Source of the DNA: Bactrocera neohumeralis
Taxonomy: Eukaryota > Arthropoda > Insecta > Diptera > Tephritidae
NCBI RefSeq assembly: GCF_024586455.1
Contig: NC_065921.1
Span: forward strand, 10,571,401-10,635,400
DNA length: 64,000 nucleotides
Direction of reading: 5' to 3'
Shown piece by piece: positions 25,186-37,009 of this stretch. The translations under genes were made by a program, and so were the position numbers. Position 1 is the stretch's first letter. Each line of letters starts with the position of its first letter. Under the pieces are notes generated by a model, which worked only from the letters and a program-made list of their open reading frames with translations, did not search any database and was not told the origin of the DNA.

Positions 25186-27515
25186 CAATTTCCTGCCCGA
25201 AATGATTGGGTCTGTCTTGAGAATAGTAACATCAGTTTCTTCATCACTATCTATTCTTAAAAATATTAACTTTTGCATAATAAAAAATTCATAGCTACAA
25301 CTCAAAAAGTCGGTAAATGCTCTTGAAATAAAAATAAGACTTTCAGAAAACAAATGATTCTTAGATTATATTATAGTACACAAACCAATTTACCAACGTA
25401 CGAGGTATGTACTCGCATGTCTGTTTATAAGCACATGTGTATACCCATACTCTTACGAATGCGTCTACAAACTCCAACCCCTAAGCGTCACTTAAAAGTT
25501 TATAAAGAAAACTGATTTAATTTTGCGTAAAGGCTTAGCAGATATAAGTACGTCTCTGTTGTTCTTCAGAATGAGCAGTAAAGCAAGCAATGTAAGTATA
25601 ATGCGAATATTATACCCAGTAAACCAAAAATGGCAATTTTGCTAACTAAATAAGATTTTGGAGTTCGAATTGAAGATATTATAAAAAGCGAGATAAATCA
25701 TTTGGTAAAACTATGTACATTGGTGAGGGTAACTGTTAGGTATTGAAACTTTGACTTCGGTAGATAATAATATAGGACATTATTATTGTGGTGAAAGAGA
25801 AGCACAACCGAAGACTTACCAATTGTGTTCAATGCCAAAAGTCATTCAAAATTTGACATTTATAATTGACGCAGTGAAAGAAAAATAAATATGAAATGTC
25901 AAATTCGGTATAGCTCAATTTCATTGGTGATAACAGAGAGTACTCTAATCCTAAGAATGGGTGCATGCGAGAAAGAGTGTGAGTTAGCAAGGTAGAGAGA
26001 GTAAAAGGAAAAGATAATGAGAGTTACCGAGACAGAGACAGATACAGAGATAGAGATATAGAAATGATGAATGAGAAAATTGATGATATCGGTAATCTTG
26101 AGGATCATACCGTTTCAATTTTTGATTACAAAAAGTATTCTATTCTAGAGGAAGAGAAAGAGAGAGAGAGAGAGAGAAAGATTAAAAAGGAAAATTAGGT
26201 TTTTCCTCTGAGGCAATCGAAATTTTATACAAAAACAAAAAGCAAGCATACTAAATTGTATTATATGCTAACCAAAGCTCTTATGAATATTCCAAAACTT
26301 CAACTTTCACTGGGTGGTGCACACACTGCTTAGATATAGCAGAGGGAGCATACCATGTGAAGGGAAAAGTTTTGATATTATTATGAATTTTTCGAAGTAC
26401 AAAGTGCACTTTAGCGACTTATAAGACAACAGTAAATTAGACGCTGTGCCACACGAAATTCTAAGCAAATGTTAATATACGCGCAGTTAGAGAGAAAAAA
26501 TATCTTACATATATATTTCTGTGAATATTACACAGATAAAAGGTGTGCGAGTGGGTCTACACCGCCACTCACTCACCAGTGCAGCCCTTTCATTATAAGC
26601 TAGATGTAGATATTAGAATGCGAACAAAATTTGCCGCAAGTATGCCTATAAAGCACAAACTTTCTCCCAACAACAATTTGGCTTAAGCAATGCCCAAAAA
26701 ACGGGGCGCTGTAAAGGCGTATGAAAGCGAAGACTACGCAAGTAATTTGTTGCAATATGTTGGCGGGGAAGAAGGAGTGCATAAACATGTTTTATATACG
26801 TAAATATATTCAACAAAACCTTATATATATATATAAAAATATATACATATATATTTACTCACACATGTGCCTCTATTTGCCAACAATTGCTTTTGGTTGG
26901 ACTGCATAGCTCGCTAACGAACGAGCCCAGCGCGCTGTGCCGCAGCAGGGGCAATGTGTCAAGGCTCTTGCGAGAGTGCACGTACAGTAAATACTTGCAT
27001 ACACACCGCTATGTACGCAAATACCACATACATGGTTTAACTTTGCACAATTTGCATGCGCGTGCAGCTGCACTCGGTGGCGTTGGTGCTGGCTGTTTGG
27101 TTGGCATGTGTGCGTGTTGGCGCAAATAACTCGTAGGCCTATGCAACTAATCGATGCCACATGCCAAGCCGAGCCACAGCAACTTGCCGTTCAACTCTGT
27201 CGGCGAAGTGCTGTGGCCCATGGCACAGTTATAAAGCTTGAACTTGAGCTGGTGCAACGGCGCATCGTCGCAAATCAGCTTATGCAAATGTGTATGTGTG
27301 CGTGCACTTGTGGAAATTTAGCTTTCCTCAAGTTTTGTGAAAAGAAAATTTCTTATTTCCTGAACTTACAAACTTTCGTAGGAGCGAACTAATATCGCTC
27401 ACCTGTTACCAACATGTGATGCTAATATACGTTGGAAATATCGTCAATCTTTGAGTGTAATACCCAGCGCGCTTTAAGTGAAAGTTGGCAATTCAAAGTT
27501 TATAGTCGGTTGGGT
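25186..27515. other. Unique DNA with GA and TA simple repeats
   Basis: (GA)n-like DNA runs from about 26000 to 26180, with a purer GAGAGAG tract at 26152-26178. (TA)n-like DNA lies at 26820-26862. About 26890-27330 is somewhat GC-richer. Open frames here (up to 95 codons) show no domain. Confidence 0.5.
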
Positions 27516-27545
27516 ATTTCTTTTATGTTTCAGGTAAGGAAAGCT
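27516..27545 (+). other. Candidate recursive-splicing (ratchet) site
   Basis: The sequence TTTCTTTTATGTTTCAG is followed directly by GTAAGG, with the junction between 27533 and 27534. A pyrimidine-rich tract, CAG and an immediate GTAAG donor are the hallmarks of fly ratchet points inside long introns. No exon can be seen between acceptor and donor. The call rests on pattern only; such a string can occur by chance. Confidence 0.35.
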
Positions 27546-28329
27546 TTCTCTAAAAGTAGGGGAAAACCGTTCACTTTTTACTGTCGGAAATTTTTTCGTA
27601 AAACCTTTCATTGAAATTTACAAGTTTTATGTTATCATTAAGATAATAAATAGTTAATATATCAAATAAGCGAAAGAAGCAATTCCTGATTCGAAGCTGG
27701 GTATCTTCAACTCCATGAATATGCGTTTACCACTCGCACTATATTAGATGTTACAATGTTGCTGCTCAACTATCTATAGAAAAATGCTTCCTGTAACACC
27801 TGCGGAAGAACCATTGCCATAAAGTGGCGTTTATGACCCTATCTAGACTATAGGCTCTGTGGATGTGGCCACAATGAGATCCTGCAACGTTTTTATTCTT
27901 CAGTTGAGAAGAAGGATCAAAGGTTCTGTAACCGACAGTTACAACGGCATACCTATTCACTAATGGATCAGAGGGTGGAATAGTAACAAGAGCGAACTTT
28001 TTCTGTAGTAATCGATAGACAGAAGCTTTCTCCAAACTAAATGATTACAATTTAGTCTTTCAGGAAAAAATTGTGGGCGTAAAAGATTGACACCTTCTTT
28101 GGCTTTTATTCTAACCAGCAAGTTCATAAACCATCTAGTAGGCAACCAAGTCGCAATCAATGCTATCCGTAGCGCCAAAACTAAGACTCTCAGTAGGTAA
28201 CTCAGTTAATAATATCTGGATATCATCATATGGAATAAGTGGAAATGAAAAGGTGTACGAACTGCGAACGCAATTCCGTAAACTCTTCTATATTATTTAG
28301 ATTCTTCAAGCGTTGTTGTGTGAGTGTTG
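27546..28329. other. Unique DNA with two minus-strand frames of unknown meaning
   Basis: Minus-strand frames of 89 codons (27766-28035) and 72 codons (27960-28178) overlap in different frames and read smoothly into each other, as a decayed transposon coding region would. A stretch reading LYGNGSSAGVTGSIF faintly recalls the start of a non-LTR RNase H domain (YTDGSk...GsGvy), but this is too weak to assign. Confidence 0.3.
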
Positions 28330-28790
28330 CAAGCCGAAAATTCGCTAGAATAGACGTACACGATTAAATTCTGTATGAAACTTGGTAAATCTGTAACAAA
28401 GACGTTTGATAAGATCAAGCAGGCTTACCCAAATGTTGCTTTAGCAAGAAGTGGTGTGTTTCGGTGCCGCCAGTCCTTTCTGGAGGGCCGGGAAGAGGTC
28501 GCTTATGAAGACCGTGCTGGTAGACGTGCGACTTCGACAAACAGCGACAATGCGACGCGATGCGCAAAGTTTTGAACTCAGACCGTCGACTACGTATTCA
28601 TTTAATTGCCCAGATGTAAAATCTGTTGTTCATGACATTGTGAGGGAGCATTTGAACATGCACAAGGTGTGCGCGAAGATGGTCCTTAAAATGATCACCG
28701 ACGACCAGAAATTGCGGTGAGTGGAAGTGTGGAAAGAAATTTTGGACATGTGTGTAAGTGACTTCAGCCGCTTTGCAGCCCAGATGTGGC
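28330..28790 (+). mobile_element. mariner transposase relic, N-terminal DNA-binding part
   Basis: Plus-strand translation begins KLGKSVTKTFDKIKQAYPNV and continues with SGVFRCRQSFLEGREEV and GRRATSTNSDN. It then shifts frame to LNSDRRLRIHLIA and HDIVREHLNMHKVCAKMVLK with DDQKLR and VEVWKEILDM. This is the bipartite helix-turn-helix of mariner transposases (KLGKsatET...FkeGRe.v.dd.R.GRP; then LgMrKVcAKmVPk.L). The conserved RPSTS is altered to RATST. The catalytic domain is absent after about 28790. At least two frame breaks and a stop make it dead. Confidence 0.75.
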
Positions 28791-30722
28791 CTCCCGGTCG
28801 TTTGTATAGAGGTTTTAAGTCATCCGTGGATGTTTATGTGCTTGTGATTACGGATATGTTGATTCGTATACATATAAAAATGCACTTAGATAAGTAGGTA
28901 TGTTATGTAGGTAAAGAGCTGTAATGTGCCATGCCACAATTGGACGAGACAATTTGACGAAAGAGATTAGAAGTTTTACTTTAAAAAATCTAAAAACTCG
29001 GAACTACAATAATTGTTTCGAGCTGCAAGAATTCTTAACCTAGGTTAAGGTTGCCTTTTACCAACATTTTTCTATATTCTTAAACGAATATCCTAACGTT
29101 CAGATAATCGAATTAAGACAGAAATTTAAATTGCATTTAAACAGAAAATAAAAAAAAAGTTAAAAGAAGGTTTTTTCAACATTGAATGCTTATATATTCC
29201 GAATTTTATGATTAAATAACTTGTTTAGGAGGAGAAATGATTTTTTTTATTTGGAAAAAAAATTTGCTTTTATTTTCGAAATTACTGTGGTCGTTTTTAT
29301 TTTGCTTCATAAACTAAAAAGTATAAGGTATTTTTTAGTGTAATTTAAAATACAAATAAATTGTTTCAAGTCTGGATCTGTGTTTGGTTATCGACAGAAT
29401 TTGATGTTTATGTTTCTTTGTGTTATTTGAAGTAGTTAAAGAATATTTGACAATAGTTCTTGACAGCAAATACTTAGGAAAACGATCGCAAATTTACGAT
29501 TTTACTAAAGTTTGAGTCTGAAGTACCTTGTCACTCAATATAGATGCACAAATATACAAAATTATACTTTTTTCTATTCAGGAAGATCAAAATCAAACAT
29601 CTGCTTTTAATCACATTAAATACTTGTCAGCAGTTACCAACCTGCTACCAAAACAATATTTTACCCATGTTACGACAGTTTCGTAGAAAGCGCCACGCAC
29701 CGAACAGCACATGCCAGCAACAATTCCCCGAAGGTGCAACTATAATAATAATCACCGCGTAAACTAGTCGCACCGGCTGCTGGTGATGTGGCAAGTTTGC
29801 GGTAAGCAATCACGTCGCTCGAACATTATTCAAATGCCGCAGCTGCGCGCAGGCAGCGACAAAATGGCAACTATGCAAATTGCAACAACAACAAATGCGC
29901 TTGAAGCAGCTGTAAGTAGAGATGCAGCAAGTTTAAATATTCTTAAGAAAAATGCGTTAAAGTCTGCTGTACTACAAGAATGCGGTGTTGTATAATATAT
30001 GCGAGAAAGTTGCACTGCACCGTTACTCATATGCGGCAAGAAGAGAGTAGTATTTATAGGTATTTACAGTTGTTAGCTGTACTAACACAGCGCTGCCGGC
30101 GGTACAAGTAATAATAGCACAAAGTACAATGAGCAACCCAACAACACAACCACACACACGAAGGCAAACAAACATACACACACACACACATGCGCATATG
30201 TGTGCGTATGCAGCTGGTGTGCCAGCAGTTGTCAAGGTTTCTTGCACAAATTTGAATAAGTTTGTGCCGTGCAACGAGCGCGTATGCCTTTAAGCGTGTA
30301 TGGCTGTATGTGGAATGGTAATATGCTTTATTACAAATGCATAGTTCAGCAATTTAAAGTTAAACTTTGTGCGTACGCGCAATATCCCGCCGAATAAGTA
30401 ATGAATTCATGTAGTTCTGATTGCTGAGTGAGAACTATGCGTGTAAGTGAGAAAGTAATTTGGGAGGTGAAAGTCATAAAAAGCTCGGATATTTGCGGCA
30501 ATTAGTGGCGCGAATTTTAGGAATTTTGTGGAAAATTATGTGGTGTGGTTAACAGCTCTAGCATAAGCAAATCTGAAACGAAAACTAGGGGTCAAAAGTT
30601 ATAAACCACGTAAGTGAAATATTATGATATATATGCGATTATCAGAAATCGTTAAATACTCGCGAATCGAAAGTCACTCACAATGAACCAATATCCACAT
30701 CTGATATGGGATACTAATTCAC
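28791..30722. other. AT-rich then mixed unique DNA, no gene seen
   Basis: About 28950-29500 is very AT-rich. About 29630-30000 contains short frames rich in Q, A and N without domains. A CA repeat lies at about 30150-30190, with TG-rich flanks. A one-mismatch copy of the TTACTCATACGC word is at 30023. Confidence 0.5.
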
Positions 30723-31545
30723 CACAAATCTTAGATCTTTATAATTTGTTAGACTTAAATCAGAACTATATTAAATCTTAAATTTTAAATCTTAAATTTT
30801 CTTAAATCTTAAATCATAAATTTTAAATCTTAAATCTTAAATCTTAAATCTTAAATCTTAAATCTTAAATCTTAAATCTTAAATCTTAAATCTTAAATCT
30901 TAAATCTTAAATCTTAAATCTTAAATCTTAAATCTTAAATCTTAAATCTTAAATCTTAAATCTTAAATCTTAAATCTTAAATCTTAAATCTTAAATCTTA
31001 AATCTTAAATCTTAAATCTTAAATCTTAAATCTTAAATCTTAAATCTTAAATCTTAAATCTTAAATCTTAAATCTTAAATCTTAAATCTTAAATCTTAAA
31101 TCTTAAATCTTAAATCTTAAATCTTAAATCTTAAATCTTTAATCTTTAATCTTAAATCTTAAATTTTAAATTTTAAATCTCAAATATTAAATCTTAAGTC
31201 TTAAATCTTAAATCTTAATCATAACCTAAAATCACAAATATTATAATAAATGGTTAGTCCTTAATCGTTAATTATAATTATTAATTCATAAATCATAAAT
31301 CGAAATCACTGATTATTTAAATCGTAAATCATAAATCTTAAATCATAATCATTAATTAATTATATCATTGATTTTTAGTCATTAATAATAAATTGTAAAT
31401 CATAATAAAAATTCATAAATCATAGCCATTCATTAATTTTAATTAATGATTTTTAGTCATTAATGATACATCTTTATCATTAATTAATTAAATCAGTGAC
31501 CTTTAGTCGTAATTCATAATTACTCATTAATTAAATATTATGCCT
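30723..31545. repeat. TTAAATC heptamer array with decaying flanks
   Basis: From about 30823 to 31139 the sequence is an essentially uninterrupted run of the 7-bp unit TTAAATC, about 45 copies over 317 bp. The left flank (from about 30765) and right flank (to about 31225) carry variants such as TTTAAATC, TTTAATC and CTCAAATA. Beyond that, AAATCATAAATC- and ATTAATTAAT-like low-complexity sequence continues to about 31545. The unit has no open-frame meaning. Array length is likely to vary between individuals. Confidence 0.95.
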
Positions 31546-31559
31546 CTATAGCGTCATCC

Positions 31560-31885
31560 AACATAACTAGCATTAACGTCTTAATTTTTGAAGAGATATG
31601 ATCAATAATTCACAGAGCACACCAATCAAGATGTAGGAGAATGGGTTCTCAATAGTCATTCGTGGATTATCATCACTCCAACTGAGACTGTTTACTAGCG
31701 TATCCATTCTACCAAAAGATAGCTTCAACGCTAAGCAATGTTTTATTGTAAAAATCAAGCCATCTCGTGTTAGAATCATTGACTGAACTTGTGACCCGCT
31801 CGATAGTCCTAAAATTTTCATCGAATTGAATTTTTTATACCCGTGAACCAAAATTATATAGCTTACAAAACCCAAATGTTTCAAG
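31560..31885 (-). mobile_element. DUF4817-type transposase relic, catalytic region
   Basis: Minus-strand reading gives DFYNKTLLSVEAIFW, a stop, then NGYASKQSQLE (about 31676-31757), followed in another frame by DDNPRMTIENPF and IIDHISSKIKT. This parallels the DFYRKIIFSDEAHFWLNGYVNKQN...NP...GPYFF segment of the Tc1/mariner-like elements that carry a DUF4817 helix-turn-helix domain. The first catalytic aspartate of FSDEAHFW has become valine. The N-terminal and C-terminal parts are missing. The 103-codon frame here is a mixed-frame reading of this relic. Confidence 0.65.
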
Positions 31886-34232
31886 CCATGTTATCTAAAA
31901 ACAACAACCGATCAGACAAAAGTATTAAATCATAAAATAAATTTTGAATATCCAAATTATGAATAGTAAATCAGAAATATGATATCTTGCAAGAAAATAA
32001 ATTCCAATTAATTAATTATCACTTTTAACTTTTCTCATTTTCGAAAGCTCTTATTACAAAGATTTTGTGTGCCAGGTGAAATTTTAAAATGATTTACGTA
32101 AAAGTCATGTCAATCACACAGTTCGTACATAGCAGATACCCATCAAGCTTACTTAATACAAAAACCTTATCGGTTACGTGCTCATACCAGCTAAACTGTA
32201 GCGCTTGACTGAAGGAATTCTTACCATTGGCCTCGTTATTTGCAAAAATGCACACGTACACATGCATACGCATAAGCAAGTCCTTACGTGTGTCGATGCA
32301 TGCATGTATGAGAGTCAACGTAGCTTGCGTTGCTGAAAAATAAAGCTGAGTGTCTGTAAACAAACTGGCATAAAAGATTACATAATTTCTCCGACAAACA
32401 GAAACGCCAACACACTTAAGCATATCCTTGAGCAAATATTTATGCACACAGAGACAGCATAATTTTCACTTACGTTTGCATAACAAATGAACTTTTCACT
32501 TTTCGTTTTTTTTACACATATTATCATTTTGGAAATTTTCACGCTCTCGCTTCTACTTGCTCACAACAAACATACGCACATACTTTTACATATATATTTT
32601 CTCGCCTTTGTGTCATTTTGTTCATGGACTTGATCCTGCAGAGGAAAATGCGTCATAAGTAGCGTTGCAGTTCACTTCAGCTCAGCTTCATTCATGCGGA
32701 ATTTACTCGTACAAGCTGAACATCCTCAAATCCGCCTGAATTTCACCAGATCTCAACGTATACCAGCCATTTGCTCGGTGCCATGTGTGGAGGGAGCAAG
32801 CACACACACATATACACTATTACCTTTATATGTATACATATATGTATATATATATATGTATGTACACCAACTTAAGGTAGTTACTTGTGTATGTTTTCGT
32901 GTAATCTTCGCATACTTACGATAAAGTCTTGTGTGAAAGGTGAGTGATTTCGGTGCAGTCGCCTTCCTCGCTTTCAAAGCTTAAATACACACTTTTAAGC
33001 TCATTTTCGTCGCATCTTACCGCCGCAAGTTCACACTCGCACACTGATTACTGCAACGTGGATAGCCGTGTCTTCTCCGCTGTCCTCTCTCCCACTTCTT
33101 TTTCCGCTTTCTGGGTGGAAGCAAACACAAGATGTCATGCTATCAATGTGTGGGTGGCTGAGCAGCCTGATTCGTCGGATTCGCTAGAGTGAAGGCCACA
33201 AACCTGTAGATGGTATCGGTTGCCTCTGAAAGCGCTGCAGTCCCCTCGCAAGCAGTCGGCGCTACATTAGCGTCAGTCAAAAAACACTGGGCACAAAGTT
33301 CAGCCAGAGGATGGTGTATATACTTATATGTGGGTATGCAGCGGAAATTTTGTCGTTCAAACAGATAGTCGAGCTGGCAGTGTATTTGTGATTTTGCTCA
33401 TGGGCAAACATTGACTTAAGCAATGTTATCAGTGGCATTTTGTGCCTACGGTCCTCTGAAAGTATGCAGTGATTTCTTGTTCAAACGAAATACTTACCAA
33501 AATGCTCCGACTTACTTTTGCTCATTTCGCTCATGGCTCACGGCGCTATTTGTCGTTTACTTTGCCGATAACTTTCTATTAGTTTATTTGCCCTTTGCGT
33601 CGGTAAAGTTATCGCTTCGCATGCAAGAGAGAGGATACAGAAAAAGTTAACGAAAGTTGGTCGGCATTAAATTTGTGCATTAGCTTGGCTTTGATAAAAT
33701 AAACTAATTTGCTGGCACTTTTAGGCATGAAAACAAAAATTAAAAAGACAACCAAATAATGGCAGAAGACGTGTCTTGGTATTGGCGGTGCGTTTAAGTT
33801 AATGTATATAAGTGAAATTCGCGTTAATTTAAGTAGTCTAAGTTTTAATTTGGTTGTAATTTGTACATAGACATACTAGTAGTCTAGATTGTTTTATGAA
33901 CTCTATTGTATTGCATAACTGGTATGGGTATAACTGGTTTCGGTATTTAAAAAAATTAGAATTTTTATATATGTATGGTCTCAAACAGAAATGATGGGTA
34001 TTCCCCTCATTCACTTCAAATACCCAGGCAATATAAAGCAAATAAAGCAACATAAAATACACTGCGGGCTAGTTTCCGATCTATCCAGAACTCCAGCTTT
34101 TACTGCAGTTACGCATATACATATATAGCCAACTAAATTGCAAAACAACGTATATTATTATTATATATTTATTACTTACGATTCACCACATGTATATGTG
34201 GCATAAAATTTTCAGCTTCTGGTTTCAGCTAT
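31886..34232. other. Unique DNA with microsatellites, no gene seen
   Basis: TATATGTATACATATATG-type DNA lies at about 32828-32865. A 117-codon minus frame (32094-32447) has no recognisable domain. The rest is mixed-composition single-copy sequence. Confidence 0.5.
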
Positions 34233-34366
34233 GTATAACCAATACATAACCATTTTATAACCAAAACTCAAATTTTGTTTCAATTTGAGTGGTTTCTATT
34301 ATATCGTTTTTACTACGCCTGTAAATTTGTGAAAAGTGATGTTACATTATTTTGCATTTTAGGTGA
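34233..34366 (-). repeat. 11-bp-tail repeat family, short-tailed copy
   Basis: Three 11-bp units (TATAACCAATA, CATAACCATTT, TATAACCAAAA) at 34234-34266 are followed by about 100 bp of non-repeated sequence. That sequence contains ATATCGTTTTT, GTGATGTTAC and GCATTTTAGGTGAC. All of these landmarks recur in the same order at 51039-51210. Read on the minus strand, the unique part comes first and the 11-bp array forms a 3' tail, as in retroposons with simple repeated tails. Confidence 0.7.
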
Positions 34367-35182
34367 CAATATATTTCATCCCCATCTGAAGAATTGACAG
34401 CGTCGATGAGGCCACCAATCATTTTATCCAAATATAAAGTTTAGCAAGTGCTTAAAAGGGCCTTTATCTATTTTTAGTTTCAGTTTTGAAAGAATTTTTT
34501 TCTATAGTACTTTGAGTGAGCGAATTTTTTAATACCCGACATGCATACGAGAAATCGTTATTCCAGTGAGGATGAGTTAATGTAACTATTACTTCCAAGG
34601 TCACTACTGACAATACATTTTAAATATAGACACATGCATCCCAAAAGTGGCCATCTATCGAAATATGTACGAATATTTATCAGCTGTATTGCTAAAAATA
34701 GAGAAGGCTGGGAGCTTTCTAATGGTGAGCCTTATCTTCATTGGAAGTAGCTCCAAAAGACAGCTCAATTGAAGGAAGTAGGTCTTAACTAAGCCGTTTT
34801 TATGGTTGACTACAGTCGTTACTCAATAATACTCCACTTTCTATACCCAGTACGGCATAAGTTTACCACATATTTATCTAATCATTGAAATGTCAGTAAA
34901 ATGAAGTTTTGCGATATTGGAATTCACCAAGATTACATTACATTCGTACTTCGGTATATTTATTACAGACAAATAATGCCAAAATACCCAAAGCTTAAAT
35001 TTAGATTTTGGCGAAGTCAAAGTTAACACATTCTCTCACTAAGTAATATAGTAAGCTATCTTACGTAATGACAAGTGTCAGCCGAAAACTATCTATACTC
35101 TAAACCAGCCCACAAAATGCGGAAAATGCAAGGCAATCTATGAGACTTGGCTTATAAAATCAATAAAAATAGAATATTATCA
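34367..35182. other. AT-rich unique DNA
   Basis: No gene or recognisable repeat between the 11-bp-tail element and the TTAA MITE. Confidence 0.45.
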
Positions 35183-35890
35183 TTAAGGGGGGAGCCTGCT
35201 TTAGAGGCTTCAAAAAATCGATTTTTTTGAGGATTTTTTTGGGAGGGAAAGAAATAAGTGATTAAAGCGAAACTTTAGGGCTTATAGTTATATATTTAAA
35301 CATCATTCTCAGATTTTTGGATACGAAATCTTTGATATTCTGCCCTTGAGAAGCAATTGCCCCGATGAATCTCGCATTTGCATGTGGCGGGCGACGGGCA
35401 AGATGCAGGTCGCAATTTCTATCGGAAACAAAAAATTCAAAGAGATTCATATTTTTTAATAATTTATCTTCTAGTTAAACTAAAAATATTCCAAAAAAAA
35501 GAAGTAATATTTTAAAAATTTTTTAAAAATTGAAAAAAGAGTAGTTTCTGACCAAAAAAATTTACTTTACGTTGTTTAAAAATATGTTCAAACTTGACTT
35601 TTCCCCAATTCCATACGACGTTTAGTTTTTTTTTTTATCCTGCCCGCCAATTAAGAAAAATCGTAAAAATGCAAAACCGAGAAATCGCCCGCCAAAGTTT
35701 TCGCTTTCTGCCCAATCATTCATATATCTGCTAGACGCTCGGTAACTATTTAGTTTCTAGCTTCGAAAATAGTTCTTATTATCTTATATTATCTAAAGCT
35801 TTGGAGACATATTCTTAGATTGTTTCTAAAGAGATTTAAGCAAAAAACAAAATCGATTTTTTGAAGCTTCTAAAGCAGGCTCCCCCTTAA
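35183..35890. mobile_element. TTAA-flanked MITE, 700 bp
   Basis: TTAA at 35183-35186 and 35887-35890 bounds a 700-bp element with long terminal inverted repeats. The left end is GGGGGGAGCCTGCTTTAGAG, continuing GCTTCAAAAAATCGATTTT. The right end, reverse complemented, is GGGGGAGCCTGCTTTAGAAG and then GCTTCAAAAAATCGATTTT after an overlap of the same bases. About 40 bp match with few differences. The interior is AT-rich and non-coding. A TTAA target duplication is the piggyBac signature, but the G-run terminus is not the usual CCC of piggyBac, so the superfamily is left open. Confidence 0.85.
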
Positions 35891-35989
35891 GAGGTGTACC
35901 TTCCGATTAAATTTGAACCGCACTAACAAAATCAGATTATACTTTATCGTAATTTGATAGAAGATAGGTGATAATTATTCACCATAAAA

Positions 35990-36548
35990 TTGGGTACACT
36001 TTAAGTCTTGACTATCATGACTTTAGTGGCTTTTCCGAATTTTGATTCCTTTGGTTTTGGCTCATTTGTGAAGCACCTTTCGCCAGACTGTTTAACAGTT
36101 TTGACGTAAAATTCATAAATTCAAGTCACTTCACCAGTTGTCAAGCATTTATTTTTGGCGTTTTTGGGAAGATCGAGCGGCTTCAGTTCTTGCACAAGCT
36201 TTATTTTGTGCGCTTTCAATTTAAGATCTCGACGTAGTACGCCAAGTCGTTCCATATGTCAGTCAGAACGGCGCCGAATCGACTCTTCACGGTCTTCGTG
36301 TACACTCTCAGCTACGGCTGCTATATTTTCTCATTCGGTCGAATATTATCCAATGACGAATGCTGGGTCTCAAGATGGGTGATGGGGTTGCGAATAGTAT
36401 GCTCAGTAGGTCGACTATTTTGACGATAAATGCAGCGAAGCGCGAAACACATTATTTACAGAACGTGAATTTTCATAATAAGTTTGAACGATTTACTTCT
36501 ATAAACGTTGTTTAGGGGTAAGTTGTTCCATGATGAAATGCCAAACAA
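35990..36548 (-). mobile_element. DUF4817-type transposase N-terminus joined to a mariner scrap
   Basis: Minus strand from 36533 reads MEQLTPKQRL, a stop, then VQTYYENSRSVNNVFRASL, EDREESIRRRSD and LGVLRRDLKLKAHKIKLVQ with ELKPLDLPKNAK. This is the DUF4817/helix-turn-helix part of a Tc1/mariner-like transposase (EQLTPKQR..., VnDD...SIRRRSqqLg, ilrkDL..kp.KiqLvQELKp.DLp). Immediately downstream (about 35990-36110) it changes to VKQSGERCFTNEPKPKESKF with GKATKVMIV, which resembles the segment after the first aspartate of a different mariner (etkqqS.ew...ePkPKK.r..KSKvKvMl). The relic may thus be a chimera or nested insertion. Stops and frame breaks throughout. Confidence 0.65.
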
Positions 36549-37009
36549 TACTAAATAAAAATTACATAACATCTCAAAAAAGGCTAATAAGCACATCTAC
36601 TTGGATAGCCCATTATAGTAACTATTCTAGATTTCTTCTGAAAAAGAATGAGAATTATACATATATTGTTCAGCTATGTCAATGCTTATTAAGTTGTGAA
36701 TTATTGTTTTACACTTAAAACTGTCGAGCCGCTTCCGTTTAGTTTTATATGGTATATTCTTATGTAACAAAGAACAATTTCAATGTGTAAACTCAATGTG
36801 TTTAATAATCCGCATCTTCCTCAAGACTAATTTAATCACTTTCAGGCAAAGAGCACGCATAAATTGAAAATTTCTCGTAGAATTTGCTCCCTTCCATTTG
36901 CTAATCAGTCAGATATTTTACTTTACGCAAACTGAAACTCCATTTGAAAAACAGCAGAACTTTCGAACGCAAATTCACTTCGCTGTCAAAAAAGTTCGAT
37001 TCGGATAAA
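36549..37009. other. AT-rich unique DNA
   Basis: Short frames only (62 codons). No repeat or gene recognised. Confidence 0.45.

Noticed and set aside
27800..27860. Possible RNase H start (YGNGSSAGVTGSIF) on the minus strand
   Set aside because: Only a loose resemblance to YTDGS...GsG; none of the following RNase H motifs (QAE, SDS, GHxG) can be found nearby.
30765..31225. Heptamer array as a CRISPR-like or telomeric repeat
   Set aside because: There are no spacers, and TTAAATC is not a known fly telomere sequence. Flies use retrotransposon or satellite telomeres. It is a simple tandem repeat.
31573..31884. 103-codon minus frame as a novel protein
   Set aside because: It runs through a DUF4817-type transposase relic in a mixture of frames. 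The true relationship appears in the adjacent frame.
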